Shown piece after piece: positions 17,777 through 26,606 of a stretch of DNA of 46,563 nt (within the stretch, counting starts at the first letter, position 1; the number at the start of each line of letters is the position of its first letter). The notes under the pieces were generated by a model. The model was not told where the DNA came from. It did not search any database and saw only the letters and a list, made by a program, of their open reading frames with translations. The DNA comes from Sphingomonas bacterium (GTDB lineage Bacteria > Pseudomonadota > Alphaproteobacteria > Sphingomonadales > Sphingomonadaceae), in assembly GCF_028293085.1 (NCBI RefSeq), contig NZ_JAQGLC010000047.1, positions 1 to 46,563 on the forward strand, in the 5' to 3' direction. Both the position numbers and the translations under genes were made by a program.

Positions 17777-18257
17777 GCCGGTTGCGCCTCCTCGCTGCAG
17801 GGAATGTCGGTACGGCTCCGGACCGATTAGCCGATTGGAGGTTCGCTCACCACAGGCATTAGCGACAGGGCCCGCGGAAGAGCAGGCGCGGTAGAAATAT
17901 GGAGCGCTGATTCAAACTGATCGGCCGCGCCCTTATGCAGTGGCCGCAACGCTTCCGCCTGGCCGTTTCCCGGCGGGGGGACGCAATCGACGATCCTGGA
18001 AATCGACAGTCTGCGACATGCCACTGACACAATTGTTTACTTGCCGGTTCTTCGTCCGAGCTGATCCCGCATGCACCGGTCTCCTCGGTGGAGGCGCGGC
18101 GAAGTCATCACGCCATCTGATGGCTTGTTATACTTGGAAATTGCCGCGCGATCGCGAAATTTATTTTTCCCAAGGGGGTGACATAAATCCCCCACGCGCC
18201 GAAGGCGATCTTGCTCCGGACTTCAAAAGCCGCGCACATTACTGTTGCCCTACTCGC
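17777..18257. other. Non-coding gap between efflux operon and GH3 operon
   Basis: No convincing gene. The short frame at 17827-18030 (minus) has no family features or good ribosome site. The region is AT-richer near 18100-18220 (ATTTATTTTTCC). It contains small hairpins: CACCG/CGGTG around 18072-18088 and GGGGG/CCCCC at about 18174-18194, the latter followed on the minus strand by no T-tract. It serves as 5' region of the efflux operon (minus strand) and 3' region of the GH3 operon. Confidence 0.5.
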
Positions 18258-20468
18258 CTACTTCCCATGGTCAGGCGACCATCCGACCGGCAAAACCCGC
18301 GCTGCGACCCGGATTGTCACCTTTTGCGCCACATCCCGCGACGACGCGCCAAGTATAACGTCGTAGCTGCCCGCCTTGGTGCGCCATTGATGCCCCGAAT
18401 CGTCCCAGGTCGCGAGCAGCCGCGGATCGACCTGCACCGTCACCTGTTGCGAGGCCCCGGGCGCCAGCGCGACCTTGCTGAATCCGCCCAGCCGCTTCGG
18501 CGCTTCCCAGCCCTGGCCCGCGACATAGATTTGCGGCACCGCCTTGCCCGCGACCTTGCCCGTATTGCGCACGGTGAAGCGCACGCTCAGCCCCGCACCG
18601 GTCGAGCTCGCGCTCAGCCCGCCATAGGAGAAGCTGGTATAGGAAAGCCCGTGGCCGAACGGAAATTGCGGATCCAGGCCCTTCGCATCATACCATTTAT
18701 ACCCGACCGTCGCGCCTTCGGCATAGATCGTGTCGCCCTTGTTGGGCTCGGCCGGGCGCGGCAGCTGGTCCAGGCTGCGCGGGAAGGTCGCGGGCAGGCG
18801 GCCCGACGGGTTGACCTTGCCGAACAGCAGGTTGGCGATCGCCTCGCCGCCTTCGGTGCCCGGATACCAGGCTGCCATCGCCCCCGCGACATGATCGATC
18901 CAAGGCATCAGGATCGGCCCACCGGTCTCCATCACCACCACCGTCTTCGGATTTGCTGCAGCAATTGCTGCAACCAGCGCGTCCTGATTGTCGGTCAGCG
19001 TCAGCGGCACGTCGAACGCCTCGCCGGCCCATTGCGTGACGAAAACGATCGCGACGTCGCTGTCCCGCGCCAGCGCGGCCGCAGCCGCAGGGTCATCGGC
19101 CCGGGCGAAGCGCACCTGCGCGCCCGGCGCCTGCTTCGCGATCGCCGCCATCGGCGAGGAGGGGTAATACATCACCGGCCCCGGCCAGCCCGTCGGTTGC
19201 AGCCCGGGTACGGCATTGCCGCCTCTGGGATAGACCAGGGACGATCCGCCGCCAGCCAGCACGCCCTTGTCGGCATGTCCGCCGATCACCGCGATCCGCT
19301 TCGTCCTGGGCGACAAGGGCAAGATCGCATTGGCGTTCTTGAGCAGCACGATGCCTTCCTCGGCATCGTGCCGCGTCACCAGCGCGTGCGCGGCATAGTC
19401 GATCGGCTTCTCGGCCACCGGATGCTCGAACAGCCCGTGCGCGATCATCGATCGCAGGATGCGCGTCACCATCGCGTCGATCCTTGCGTCGCTCACCACG
19501 CCGCTCACCACGGCATCCTTCAGCAGCTCGCCGAAAAAGGGCTTGTCGTCGAACGGGAAGCCCGAATCCTGATCGAGCCCCGCCTCCGCCGATTTGGCCG
19601 TGCTGTGCGTGGCGCCCCAGTCGGACATCACATAGCCCGGCCATTTCCAGTCCTTGCGCAACACCTGAGTCAGCAGGAACTCGTTCTCGCAGGCATAGAT
19701 GCCGTTGACGCGGTTGTACGAGCACATCACCGATCCGGGGTTCGACCGTTCGATCGCGAACTGGAAGGCGAGCAGGTCCGACGTGCGCAACGCGCCTTCG
19801 GCGACGATCGAATTGGCGGAGAAGCGGTCGGTCTCCTGGTCGTTGACCGCATAATGCTTGACCGTCGAGATGATGTGGTTGGACTGGATCCCGGCGATCT
19901 GCGCGCCGACCATCGAGCCCGCGAGCAGCGGGTCCTCGCCGCCATATTCGAAATTCCGCCCGTTGCGCGGCTCGCGCATCAGGTCGACGCCGCCCGCCAG
20001 CATCACGTTGAAGCCGGAATTGCGCGCCTCGTTGCCGATCATCGCGCCACCGGCAAAGGCGAGGTCGCGGTTCCAGCTCGCCGCGGTCGCGAGGCCCGAG
20101 GGCAGGGCGGTCCGCTCGCGCTTCTGCACCGCGCCGCCCTGCGTCGCGACGCCGACTCCGGCATCGGTCTGCCATTGCGGCGGAATGCCGAGACGCGGAA
20201 TGCCCGGCACATAGCCGGCGGAGCCGGGCCGGCTTTCCCTAGGCGTGAGGAACTTCTTCGGCGGGAAGTCGGTGCCGAAATAGCCGAACACCAGCGTCAG
20301 CTTCTCGTCGCGCGTCATCCGCCTGACCAGGGCCGCGGCACGGGCATCGGGGTTTGCCGTCGCGGCTGCCGCCTTGACGGGCGCCTTTTTCGGTGCGGCC
20401 AGGATCGGCCCCGCCGAACCAGCCAGCAGGGCGACGGTAAGGGCTGCCGCCCATGCGCGCTTCGTCAT
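18258..20468 (-). CDS. Glycoside hydrolase family 3 (beta-glucosidase/xylosidase), secreted
   Basis: 736 residues with a signal peptide (MTKRAWAAALTVALLAGSAG, cleavage near residue 25). The N-terminal GH3 barrel contains the nucleophile Asp283 in YVMSDWGATHST, preceded by STVKHYAVNDQE, which carries the conserved KH and nearby substrate contacts. The C-terminal GH3 sandwich runs from about 370 (GIVLLKNANAILPLS), and a fibronectin-III-like domain occupies the last ~100 residues (FPFGHGLSYTSFSYG). It is periplasmic or surface exposed. It is the last gene of the GH10 - CBM-like - GH3 operon, so a beta-xylosidase or beta-glucosidase role on products of the xylanase is likely. The exact sugar cannot be told from sequence. 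Confidence 0.93.
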   Translation of the reverse strand: MTKRAWAAALTVALLAGSAGPILAAPKKAPVKAAAATANPDARAAALVRRMTRDEKLTLVFGYFGTDFPPKKFLTPRESRPGSAGYVPGIPRLGIPPQWQTDAGVGVATQGGAVQKRERTALPSGLATAASWNRDLAFAGGAMIGNEARNSGFNVMLAGGVDLMREPRNGRNFEYGGEDPLLAGSMVGAQIAGIQSNHIISTVKHYAVNDQETDRFSANSIVAEGALRTSDLLAFQFAIERSNPGSVMCSYNRVNGIYACENEFLLTQVLRKDWKWPGYVMSDWGATHSTAKSAEAGLDQDSGFPFDDKPFFGELLKDAVVSGVVSDARIDAMVTRILRSMIAHGLFEHPVAEKPIDYAAHALVTRHDAEEGIVLLKNANAILPLSPRTKRIAVIGGHADKGVLAGGGSSLVYPRGGNAVPGLQPTGWPGPVMYYPSSPMAAIAKQAPGAQVRFARADDPAAAAALARDSDVAIVFVTQWAGEAFDVPLTLTDNQDALVAAIAAANPKTVVVMETGGPILMPWIDHVAGAMAAWYPGTEGGEAIANLLFGKVNPSGRLPATFPRSLDQLPRPAEPNKGDTIYAEGATVGYKWYDAKGLDPQFPFGHGLSYTSFSYGGLSASSTGAGLSVRFTVRNTGKVAGKAVPQIYVAGQGWEAPKRLGGFSKVALAPGASQQVTVQVDPRLLATWDDSGHQWRTKAGSYDVILGASSRDVAQKVTIRVAARVLPVGWSPDHGK

Positions 20469-20498
20469 CTCTTCTCTCCGGTGTTCGAGGCGTCTGCG

Positions 20499-21101
20499 CT
20501 AGTTTCTGGGCAGTTTCGCCGGATCGTAATTCTGGCCGAAATCGAGCACGAACACCGGCCCGAGATCGACGACATGCTTCTCGGCCGCCAGATGCGCCGT
20601 CGCGCGGACGGTGTTGCCGGGAAAGGCCTTCGGCGCCTTGCCCGAGGCGTAATAGAGCTTCCAGTCCCTGGTGACGGCAACGGGATTGCCGACCACATTC
20701 TCATAGGGCGCGGCGACGCCGTTCGCGCCGAGGAAGGGGATCGGCGTCGTCTCGCCATCCTTCAATTCCGGCGCGCGCATATAGACCGCGACGAGGATCA
20801 TATCGCCCGCCGCGATCGGCTTCTGGATCGGCGAACTCGAGCCGACGTCCCAGGCATTGGCGCCCTTCGCCGTCACCGTGACGCGCAGCACCTGACCGCC
20901 CGGCACGCCATCGTCCTTGAGCGCCTTGACGGTCTGTCCGGGGCCATAGACCGACCAGTTGGTGCCGGGCTTGTTGATCGCCTTCTTCATGATGTCGTCG
21001 GCCGGATCGCTCTTCTCGGCCGGCGCTGCCTGTTGTGCCTGCGCAGGCATTGCCAGGATCGCCACGGTGGCTGCCATCAGGGGCGTCAATATGGGTCGCA
21101 T
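20499..21101 (-). CDS. Secreted protein with CBM-like beta-sandwich
   Basis: 200 residues with a signal peptide ending PAQA-Q (residues 1-22). The mature part has short beta-strand-like segments: NWSVYGPGQTVKALKDDGVP, GQVLRVTVTAKGANAWDVGS, MILVAVYMRAPELKDGET and DWKLYYASGKAPKAFPGNTV. This layout (W/Y-rich strands, G-x-x-L-R-V-T, final G-P-V-F-V-L-D) resembles jelly-roll carbohydrate-binding modules of the CBM4/9/22 kind. I assign no CBM family number. A lone secreted sugar-binding sandwich between a GH10 and a GH3 gene (30 and 42 base gaps) probably holds xylan or oligosaccharide. Function is inferred from fold resemblance and context only. Confidence 0.65.
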   Translation of the reverse strand: MRPILTPLMAATVAILAMPAQAQQAAPAEKSDPADDIMKKAINKPGTNWSVYGPGQTVKALKDDGVPGGQVLRVTVTAKGANAWDVGSSSPIQKPIAAGDMILVAVYMRAPELKDGETTPIPFLGANGVAAPYENVVGNPVAVTRDWKLYYASGKAPKAFPGNTVRATAHLAAEKHVVDLGPVFVLDFGQNYDPAKLPRN

Positions 21102-21143
21102 GTCTTCGTCTCCTCCTCTTCAGGCCGCCTTTGGCGACTCTGG

Positions 21144-22361
21144 TCAGCTTCGTGCCGGCGCTGCCGCGAATGCCTCGGCAAAGGCGGTGCGCATCGGCTT
21201 GGGATCGAAATCGCTGTCATACGGGCAGGGCCGGCGCTTGGCGCCATCGCCGCGCGGCTCGAACCCTTCGATCCAGCTGTACCGGTCGCACATGCCCCAG
21301 ACGAGCACGTCGGAAAGCTGCGGATAGGCGAACATCACATCGAGATAGGCGCGGGTATAATCCGCTACCGCGCGGTCGCGCACCGCGATGTCGGCGGGCA
21401 GATTATTGTCGCGCACGTCGAACTCGGTGATCAGCAATTTGTAGCCCATCGCCACGACCTGATCGAGGAAGTGCCGCCAGTCCGCCTGCTGCGCCGCGAC
21501 GCTGGCGGCAATATTGGTCCCCTGCGTGATCAGGTGCGACTGGACACCCAGCGCATCGACCGGGGTACCGCGCGTCTTGAAGCCTTCCAGCAGCTTGAGC
21601 ACGCCGGCGCGGTGGTTCGCATTGCCCGGCTCCCAGCTCATATAGTCGTTATAGACGAGCTGGGCGTGCGGCGCGAAGGTGCGCGCGCTGTGGAAAGCGA
21701 GGTCGAGCGTCGCCTCGGGCCCGCCGAGCGCGCGCGACAATGCCGTCTGGTACAGGCTGGTATCGCCGGGGTTCACCGCTTCGTTGACGACGTCATAGCT
21801 CCCGATCCGCGTGCCGTAGCGCAGGCAGACGGTGCGGATATGCTCGGTCAGCAGCCGCTCCGCCTCGGTGACGGGATTGGGGCCGAAATCGTAGCTCTCT
21901 TCCCAGGTCGGCATCCATTTGGGCTGGTGCCACAACAGGTTATGCCCGCGCACCGCCAGCTTCCTGGCATCGGCATAATCGATCATCGCGTCGAACCGGC
22001 TGAAGTCGAACGCGGTCGCGCTCGGGCGGACGAACTGCCATTTCAGCTCGTTCTCGGGCACCAGCAGGCCGCATTCGGCCTCGATCAGGGCGGCATAGGA
22101 CGGGTTGGCGAACGATCCCCGGTCGGCGCCGGCCGCGCTCCACGCAAAGGCCGATCCGAAGCGCATGCCTTTGGTCCTGGCAATGGCGTTCAGCGACGGC
22201 CCGGCGGCGGTTGCGGTCGGCGATGGCGTTGGGCTGGGGGCGGGCGTCGGAGCGGGGCCGCTAGTCGCGCCGGTGGCGGAGGAGGAGCCGCTGCCGGCGC
22301 AGGCGGTCAGCACCATGCCTGCGGCGATCATCAGGCCCTCGCGGCGCGATATCCCGGTCAT
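21144..22361 (-). CDS. GH10 endo-1,4-beta-xylanase lipoprotein
   Basis: 405 residues. The N-terminus MTGISRREGLMIAAGMVLTAC combines a twin-arginine-like SRR motif with a lipobox (lipid Cys21), so it may be a Tat-exported lipoprotein. Residues ~28-54 are a Pro/Thr/Ala linker (PAPTPAPSPTPSPTA). The GH10 barrel follows, with LLVPENELKW, RGHNLLWHQPKWMP, the acid/base Glu194 in YDVVNEAV and the nucleophile Glu313 in LLITEFDVR. It cuts the xylan backbone internally. It is first in the GH10 - CBM-like - GH3 operon and divergent from the LacI regulator, with an operator-like palindrome 44 bases upstream of its start. Confidence 0.95.
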   Translation of the reverse strand: MTGISRREGLMIAAGMVLTACAGSGSSSATGATSGPAPTPAPSPTPSPTATAAGPSLNAIARTKGMRFGSAFAWSAAGADRGSFANPSYAALIEAECGLLVPENELKWQFVRPSATAFDFSRFDAMIDYADARKLAVRGHNLLWHQPKWMPTWEESYDFGPNPVTEAERLLTEHIRTVCLRYGTRIGSYDVVNEAVNPGDTSLYQTALSRALGGPEATLDLAFHSARTFAPHAQLVYNDYMSWEPGNANHRAGVLKLLEGFKTRGTPVDALGVQSHLITQGTNIAASVAAQQADWRHFLDQVVAMGYKLLITEFDVRDNNLPADIAVRDRAVADYTRAYLDVMFAYPQLSDVLVWGMCDRYSWIEGFEPRGDGAKRRPCPYDSDFDPKPMRTAFAEAFAAAPARS

Positions 22362-22404
22362 CCCTCATCCTTTCCGCACGCGTTCCGGCTTTCACAGCCG
22401 TGTC

Positions 22405-22444
22405 TGATACCGGTACCATGCTGGTGCATGGCCAACCTTGTCAA
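22405..22444 (-). promoter_or_regulatory. Putative xylanase-operon promoter and LacI-type operator
   Basis: On the minus strand, TTGACA (22444-22439) is a consensus -35. The 14-bp near-palindrome TGATACCGGTACCA (22405-22418) overlaps the expected -10. The lacI-type gene is read the other way from 22575, so the site could also autoregulate it. Confidence 0.6.
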
Positions 22445-22574
22445 TAGTGACTCAGGGAGCGCCAGCACGCCGTCCGATCTGCGCCCCGACACCCGGTCGG
22501 CCGCGCTTTCCGCAGAGATGGTGCGAAAGCGGGATAATAGGCTATGAGCGTCCCCCAAGGAGAGCGACGGTACC

Positions 22575-23651
22575 GTGAACGAGAAGACCTCCCGCCGCCG
22601 TCGATCGGCGCCCACCATCCGAGACGTTGCACGCCTGGCTTCGGTTTCGTCGATGACCGTCTCGCGCGTCATCAACGGCGAAGCCAATGTCCGTCCGACC
22701 ACGCGCGACGCGGTCAACGCCGCCATTGCCGCGCTCAGCTATTCGCCCAACCCTGCCGCGCGCAGCCTGGCGGGGGCCGCTCCGGTGCGGATCGGGCTGC
22801 TCTACAGCAATCCCAGCGCCGCCTATCTCAGTGAATTCCTGGTCGGCAGCCTCGATCAGGCGAGCCGCAGCGACGTGCAGCTGATCATCGAGAAATGCGA
22901 GTTGGGCGATCACGAGATCGAGGTTGCCAAGCATCTGATCGACAGCGGGATCGACGGCCTGATCCTGCCATCGCCCTTGTGCGATTCGCCGAAGCTGATT
23001 CAGATGATCGCCGACGAAGGCGTGCCGGCGGTCCTCGTCGGCAGCGGCCGGCCTGCCGAGGAAGCGCATGCGGTTTCCATCGACGAATATTCCGCCGCTT
23101 ATTCGATGACGCGCCACATCCTCTCGCTCGGGCATCACCGCATCGGCTTCATCGTCGGCAATCCCGACCAGACGGCCAGCGCGGAACGGCTACGCGGCTA
23201 TCGCGACGCGCTCGCCAAGGCGGAGATCCCGGCCGACGACGCGTTGATCGCGCGTGGCCTGTTCACCTATCGCTCGGGCCTCGACGCGGCCGAGAAGCTG
23301 CTCGACGTCGCCAACCCCCCGACCGCGATCTTCGCCAGCAACGACGATATGGCGGCGGCGACCGTCGCGGTGGCGCATCGCCGCGACCTCGACGTGCCCG
23401 GCGACCTCACCGTCTGCGGCTTCGACGACACCACGCTCGCGACGGCGATCTGGCCCGAGCTGACCACGATCCACCAGCCGATCGCCGATATGTCACGCGC
23501 CGCGGTGGAGATGCTCGTCTCGGCGATTCGACGCCCGCGTGCCGCCGACGAGAAGCAGCAGCACGTCGTGCTCGATTTCACCCTGGTCCGCCGCCAGTCG
23601 GACGCGGCGCCCCGCCGTCGCCCGCCCTCGAGGTCCACCCGCCCGGCCTGA
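22575..23651 (+). CDS. LacI-family transcriptional regulator
   Basis: 358 residues from GTG 22575, with AAGGAG at 22557-22562. The LacI helix-turn-helix reads TIRDVARLASVSSMTVSRVI (residues 14-33), followed by hinge text SYSPNPAARSLAG. The periplasmic-binding-protein-like effector domain contains VRIGLLYSNPSAAYLSEFLV, SLGHHRIGFIVGNP and AIFASNDDMAAATVAVAH, as in GalR/LacI members that sense sugars or oligosaccharides. It is cytoplasmic, a dimer. Divergent placement from the xylanase operon and repeated palindromes with central CG in this region make it the likely regulator of the whole sugar cluster (inference). Confidence 0.93.
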   Translation: MNEKTSRRRRSAPTIRDVARLASVSSMTVSRVINGEANVRPTTRDAVNAAIAALSYSPNPAARSLAGAAPVRIGLLYSNPSAAYLSEFLVGSLDQASRSDVQLIIEKCELGDHEIEVAKHLIDSGIDGLILPSPLCDSPKLIQMIADEGVPAVLVGSGRPAEEAHAVSIDEYSAAYSMTRHILSLGHHRIGFIVGNPDQTASAERLRGYRDALAKAEIPADDALIARGLFTYRSGLDAAEKLLDVANPPTAIFASNDDMAAATVAVAHRRDLDVPGDLTVCGFDDTTLATAIWPELTTIHQPIADMSRAAVEMLVSAIRRPRAADEKQQHVVLDFTLVRRQSDAAPRRRPPSRSTRPA

Positions 23652-23662
23652 AAAACTCCTCT

Positions 23663-23676
23663 CGTTACCGGTAACA
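23663..23676. promoter_or_regulatory. LacI-type operator (perfect 12-bp palindrome core)
   Basis: CGTTACCGGTAACA, with the core GTTACCGGTAAC at 23664-23675 a perfect palindrome. It begins 12 bases after the lacI-type stop and 55 bases before the JmjC-like gene. It matches the sites at 22405 and 32895. Confidence 0.6.
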
Positions 23677-23730
23677 TATTGGAGTATTTGAAGATGGCAC
23701 CCGACCCCCGTTGGCGCTAACACGGACGCC

Positions 23731-24768
23731 ATGATCGCCGAGGTCCCCGCAGCCACCGACAACCGCGTTGCGGAGCGCGACGCGGTCGATGCCGATACCT
23801 TCGCCCGCGAGGTCGCCACGAGCTACGCCCCGATCGTGCTGCGCGGCCAGGTGGCGGACTGGCCGGCGGTCGCTGCCGGCCGACGCGGCGAGCGGCCGCT
23901 GGCCGAATATGTCGCCGGGTTCGCGGGCGGCAAGCCGCTTGAGGTGCTGCTCGGCCCGCCCGAGATCGAGGGCCGTTTCTTCTATCGCGACGACATGAGC
24001 GGCTTCAACTTCACCCGCCAGCAGGTGCCGCTCGCCGCATTGATGGGCCGGCTCCTCAGCCTCGCCGAGGATGACGTCGCCGATCCGCCGGCCATCTACG
24101 CCAACGCTGCGGCGGCGCCCGATCACCTGCCCGGCTGGGGCGAGGCGAACCGGCTCGGCTTGCCCGCGACCGGGGCGACGCCGCGTGTGTGGATCGGCAA
24201 CGCCACGCGGGTCGCCACGCACTATGACGCCTCGCCCAATCTCGCCGCGGTCGTGGCCGGTCGGCGGCGCTTCACCCTGTTCCCGCCGGAGCAGGTCGCG
24301 AACCTCTATGTCGGCCCGCTCGACCGGACGATCGCCGGGCCGCCAGCCAGCATGGTCGATCCCGACGCGCCCGATCTCGAGCGCTACCCCCGTTTCGCCG
24401 AGGCGCTGCGGCACGCCCAGGTTGCGGAGCTCGGGCCGGGCGATGTGCTCTTCATCCCCGCCATCTGGTGGCACCATGTCCGCGCCTTCGACCGGCTGAA
24501 CGTGCTGGTCAATTACTGGTGGGCCTATGACAGCTCGGCCACGCCCTTCGTCGCGATGATCCACGCGTTGATGAGCGTGCGCGACCTCCCGCTCGCCGAG
24601 AAGCAGGCCTGGCGCGCCTGGTTCGATCATCTCGTCTTCGGCGAGGACGCGGCCCATGCCGGCGATCACCTGCCGGAGCCGGTGCGCGGCGTGCTTGGCG
24701 CGGCCAGCAAGGAGCGGACCGAGCGAATCCGCGCCTATCTCCTCGGCTCGCTTTCGGCGCGCCCTTGA
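23731..24768 (+). CDS. Cupin-like (JmjC/FIH-type) putative Fe(II)/2-oxoglutarate oxygenase
   Basis: 345 residues, no signal peptide. The N-terminal part YAPIVLRGQVADWPAV is the start typical of Cupin_8/JmjC hydroxylases (F-x-x-P-x-V-x-x-G). The iron site is visible as His164-x-Asp166 in VATHYDASPN and a distal His at 248/249 in LFIPAIWWHHV; FTLFPPEQVANLYVGP after the first ligand is a family stretch. Known relatives hydroxylate amino-acid side chains in proteins or tRNA-related substrates. In Caulobacter and sphingomonads such genes recur near TonB receptors and PF04820 halogenases. The target here is unknown. The 3' end overlaps the GH9 gene on the other strand by 34 bases. Confidence 0.82.
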   Translation: MIAEVPAATDNRVAERDAVDADTFAREVATSYAPIVLRGQVADWPAVAAGRRGERPLAEYVAGFAGGKPLEVLLGPPEIEGRFFYRDDMSGFNFTRQQVPLAALMGRLLSLAEDDVADPPAIYANAAAAPDHLPGWGEANRLGLPATGATPRVWIGNATRVATHYDASPNLAAVVAGRRRFTLFPPEQVANLYVGPLDRTIAGPPASMVDPDAPDLERYPRFAEALRHAQVAELGPGDVLFIPAIWWHHVRAFDRLNVLVNYWWAYDSSATPFVAMIHALMSVRDLPLAEKQAWRAWFDHLVFGEDAAHAGDHLPEPVRGVLGAASKERTERIRAYLLGSLSARP

Positions 24769-26579
24769 CGCGGCTCGTCGAGGTAGGACGACACCCAGAC
24801 GAGCGGTGCGTTCCAGTTGATCGCGACCTCGTTCATCGTGAAGGCCTGGATATTGTCGCGCCAGCAACGCTGCGGCGCGCATTTGCCCTTCATCGTCCGG
24901 GCGACATCGTCAGTCATCGCCGTTGAATTGGGCCCGCCTGACAGCACGCCCGGCGGCGGCGAGGGCAGCTTCGGATCGAGCGAATGCGCCCAGAAGCGGT
25001 GGTGGGGATTGCGCATGGGATCGGTGCCGAAACCGGTGATATAGCTTTGATTCAACGGATTGCGGCCGAGGATATAGTCCATCGCATCGACCACGCCGTC
25101 CCGGTAGCGCGCGCCGTCCGTGATGTGATTGGCGATGGCGAGGATCATCGCGCGGTTGAGGAGAACTGAGTTCGATCCCCAGCTGTAAGCCGTGCCGCCA
25201 AAGGGAATATGATAGCCACTATTCTGTTCTTCGGCGAGAAAGCGGTCGGCTGCCGCGACGATCAGCGCGCGCTGCGACGCCAGTTCCTTTGCCGACAGGG
25301 TGTTGGGAATGGTCGCAAGCGTGATCGTGCCGAGCGCGGCGGTGTTGGCCCAACCCGGCTCGCTGATCGACGCGGCGAACGGCGCCATATGCGTCACGGC
25401 GTCGCGATAGGCATTGGCCCCCGTTGTCACGAACAGCTCCGCCGCCGCCCAATAGAATTCGTCGGCCAGATTGGTGTCGCCATAGCCCCCGCTGCCGGTG
25501 AAGCTGTTCGGGGCATAGATTTCCGGATTGCGGAGCGCCGCCCGGAACGCACGCACACTCGCCTTCAGGCAACGCGCAGAAAAAGCTGGGTCGATCGTCT
25601 TCCAGATCCGCGCGCATTGTGCGGCGGTGGCGGCAAGGTTCAGCGTCGCGGCGGTGCTCGGCGGGTAGAGCAGGCGGGGCTGGGGATCGTCGGCGGGGAT
25701 GGTCGGCAGGGGCGTCCAGATGCGATCGGCCACCTTGTGGTGCGCCATGCCCGAGGCATCCACGTCGGTGAAGACGAGCTTCGCGCCGCGCGCCTGCGGG
25801 CCGACCGGCACCTTGACATGCTTGCCTTCCGGCACCTGCATTTCGAGCAGGAAACGCATCTCCCAACGGGCTTCGTCGAGCAGGTCGTTGACGCCGTTAC
25901 CCGCTTCGGGAAGCTTCACCTTGCCGTCGGCGAACGGGGAGGAGGCGCCGCTCGCCGCCTCGCGCTCGTAGAGATTCTGCAACGTCCACAAGGCGATGCC
26001 GCCGTTGACGACATATTTTCCCTGGTCGCCGGCGTCATACCAACCACCGGTGACGTCGAGGCTATAGTCGCAGCCGGGCCAATCGTTGCGCTGCTCGTCC
26101 ATACCGGAGAAGCACGGCGCCACCTCCTTCGGATGCCCCGCTGCCCGCGCCCAGCGATCGCCGCCGGCGTCACGCGCGTCGATCGCGATGCCGGCGCGGG
26201 TCTGGTAGAAATAATTGAGCGCAGCATATTTGAGCGGCGCGTAGATGTTTCGCTCGATCGGGAAAGGGTGACTTACGTTGTCACCGACCTGAAGACGATA
26301 ATCGCCCGGCGCGGTCGTCTGCCCGAATTCGATCTGATGGACATGATCGCCCGACGCAGCATCGTCCCCGGTCACCAGCGTCGAACCCTTCGCGACCGTT
26401 TCGCCCCTGGCGTCGAGCAACCGCCAGGGCAGCGGCGCGGTCGCCGGATCGGCGACGATGGCGCGCTTCGGGGAGTCCGGTTCGAAGCCGAGCTGGTTGA
26501 TGTGGATCGCGATCGATGGCGTGTCGGCGCCGGCAAGGGCGAGCGCGCCGATGATCACGGCCGCGGAACGGATGAGCAT
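24735..26579 (-). CDS. Glycoside hydrolase family 9 enzyme
   Basis: 614 residues with a signal peptide (MLIRSAAVIIGALALAGA). Residues ~20-110 form the N-terminal immunoglobulin-like CelD_N domain (SIAIHINQLGFEPDSPKRAI). The (alpha/alpha)6 barrel follows. GGWYDAGDQGKYV supplies Asp182 and Asp185 (base and helper); NPHHRFWAH near 524-532 is the substrate-site His motif; TMNEVAINWNAPLVW supplies the acid Glu584. The family includes endoglucanases and exo-acting glucosidases/glucosaminidases. It is periplasmic or secreted. It starts 27 bases after the last of four halogenase-like genes with GGAG well placed, so it is the fifth gene of that operon, an unusual partner. Confidence 0.93.
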   Translation of the reverse strand: MLIRSAAVIIGALALAGADTPSIAIHINQLGFEPDSPKRAIVADPATAPLPWRLLDARGETVAKGSTLVTGDDAASGDHVHQIEFGQTTAPGDYRLQVGDNVSHPFPIERNIYAPLKYAALNYFYQTRAGIAIDARDAGGDRWARAAGHPKEVAPCFSGMDEQRNDWPGCDYSLDVTGGWYDAGDQGKYVVNGGIALWTLQNLYEREAASGASSPFADGKVKLPEAGNGVNDLLDEARWEMRFLLEMQVPEGKHVKVPVGPQARGAKLVFTDVDASGMAHHKVADRIWTPLPTIPADDPQPRLLYPPSTAATLNLAATAAQCARIWKTIDPAFSARCLKASVRAFRAALRNPEIYAPNSFTGSGGYGDTNLADEFYWAAAELFVTTGANAYRDAVTHMAPFAASISEPGWANTAALGTITLATIPNTLSAKELASQRALIVAAADRFLAEEQNSGYHIPFGGTAYSWGSNSVLLNRAMILAIANHITDGARYRDGVVDAMDYILGRNPLNQSYITGFGTDPMRNPHHRFWAHSLDPKLPSPPPGVLSGGPNSTAMTDDVARTMKGKCAPQRCWRDNIQAFTMNEVAINWNAPLVWVSSYLDEPRQGRAESEPRR

Positions 26580-26606
26580 GCGATTCTCCAGGGCGTAAGG
26601 GGATCG

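Noticed and set aside
17827..18030. Possible small minus-strand gene in the gap before GH3
   Set aside because: No ribosome site, no signal peptide or recognisable motif; it is probably a chance frame.
17940..22547. A very long open frame (over 1500 codons) on the plus strand opposite the GH3, CBM-like and GH10 genes
   Set aside because: It is antisense to three well-supported genes, is Arg/His/Gly-rich in the way of high-GC shadow frames, and has no domain features.
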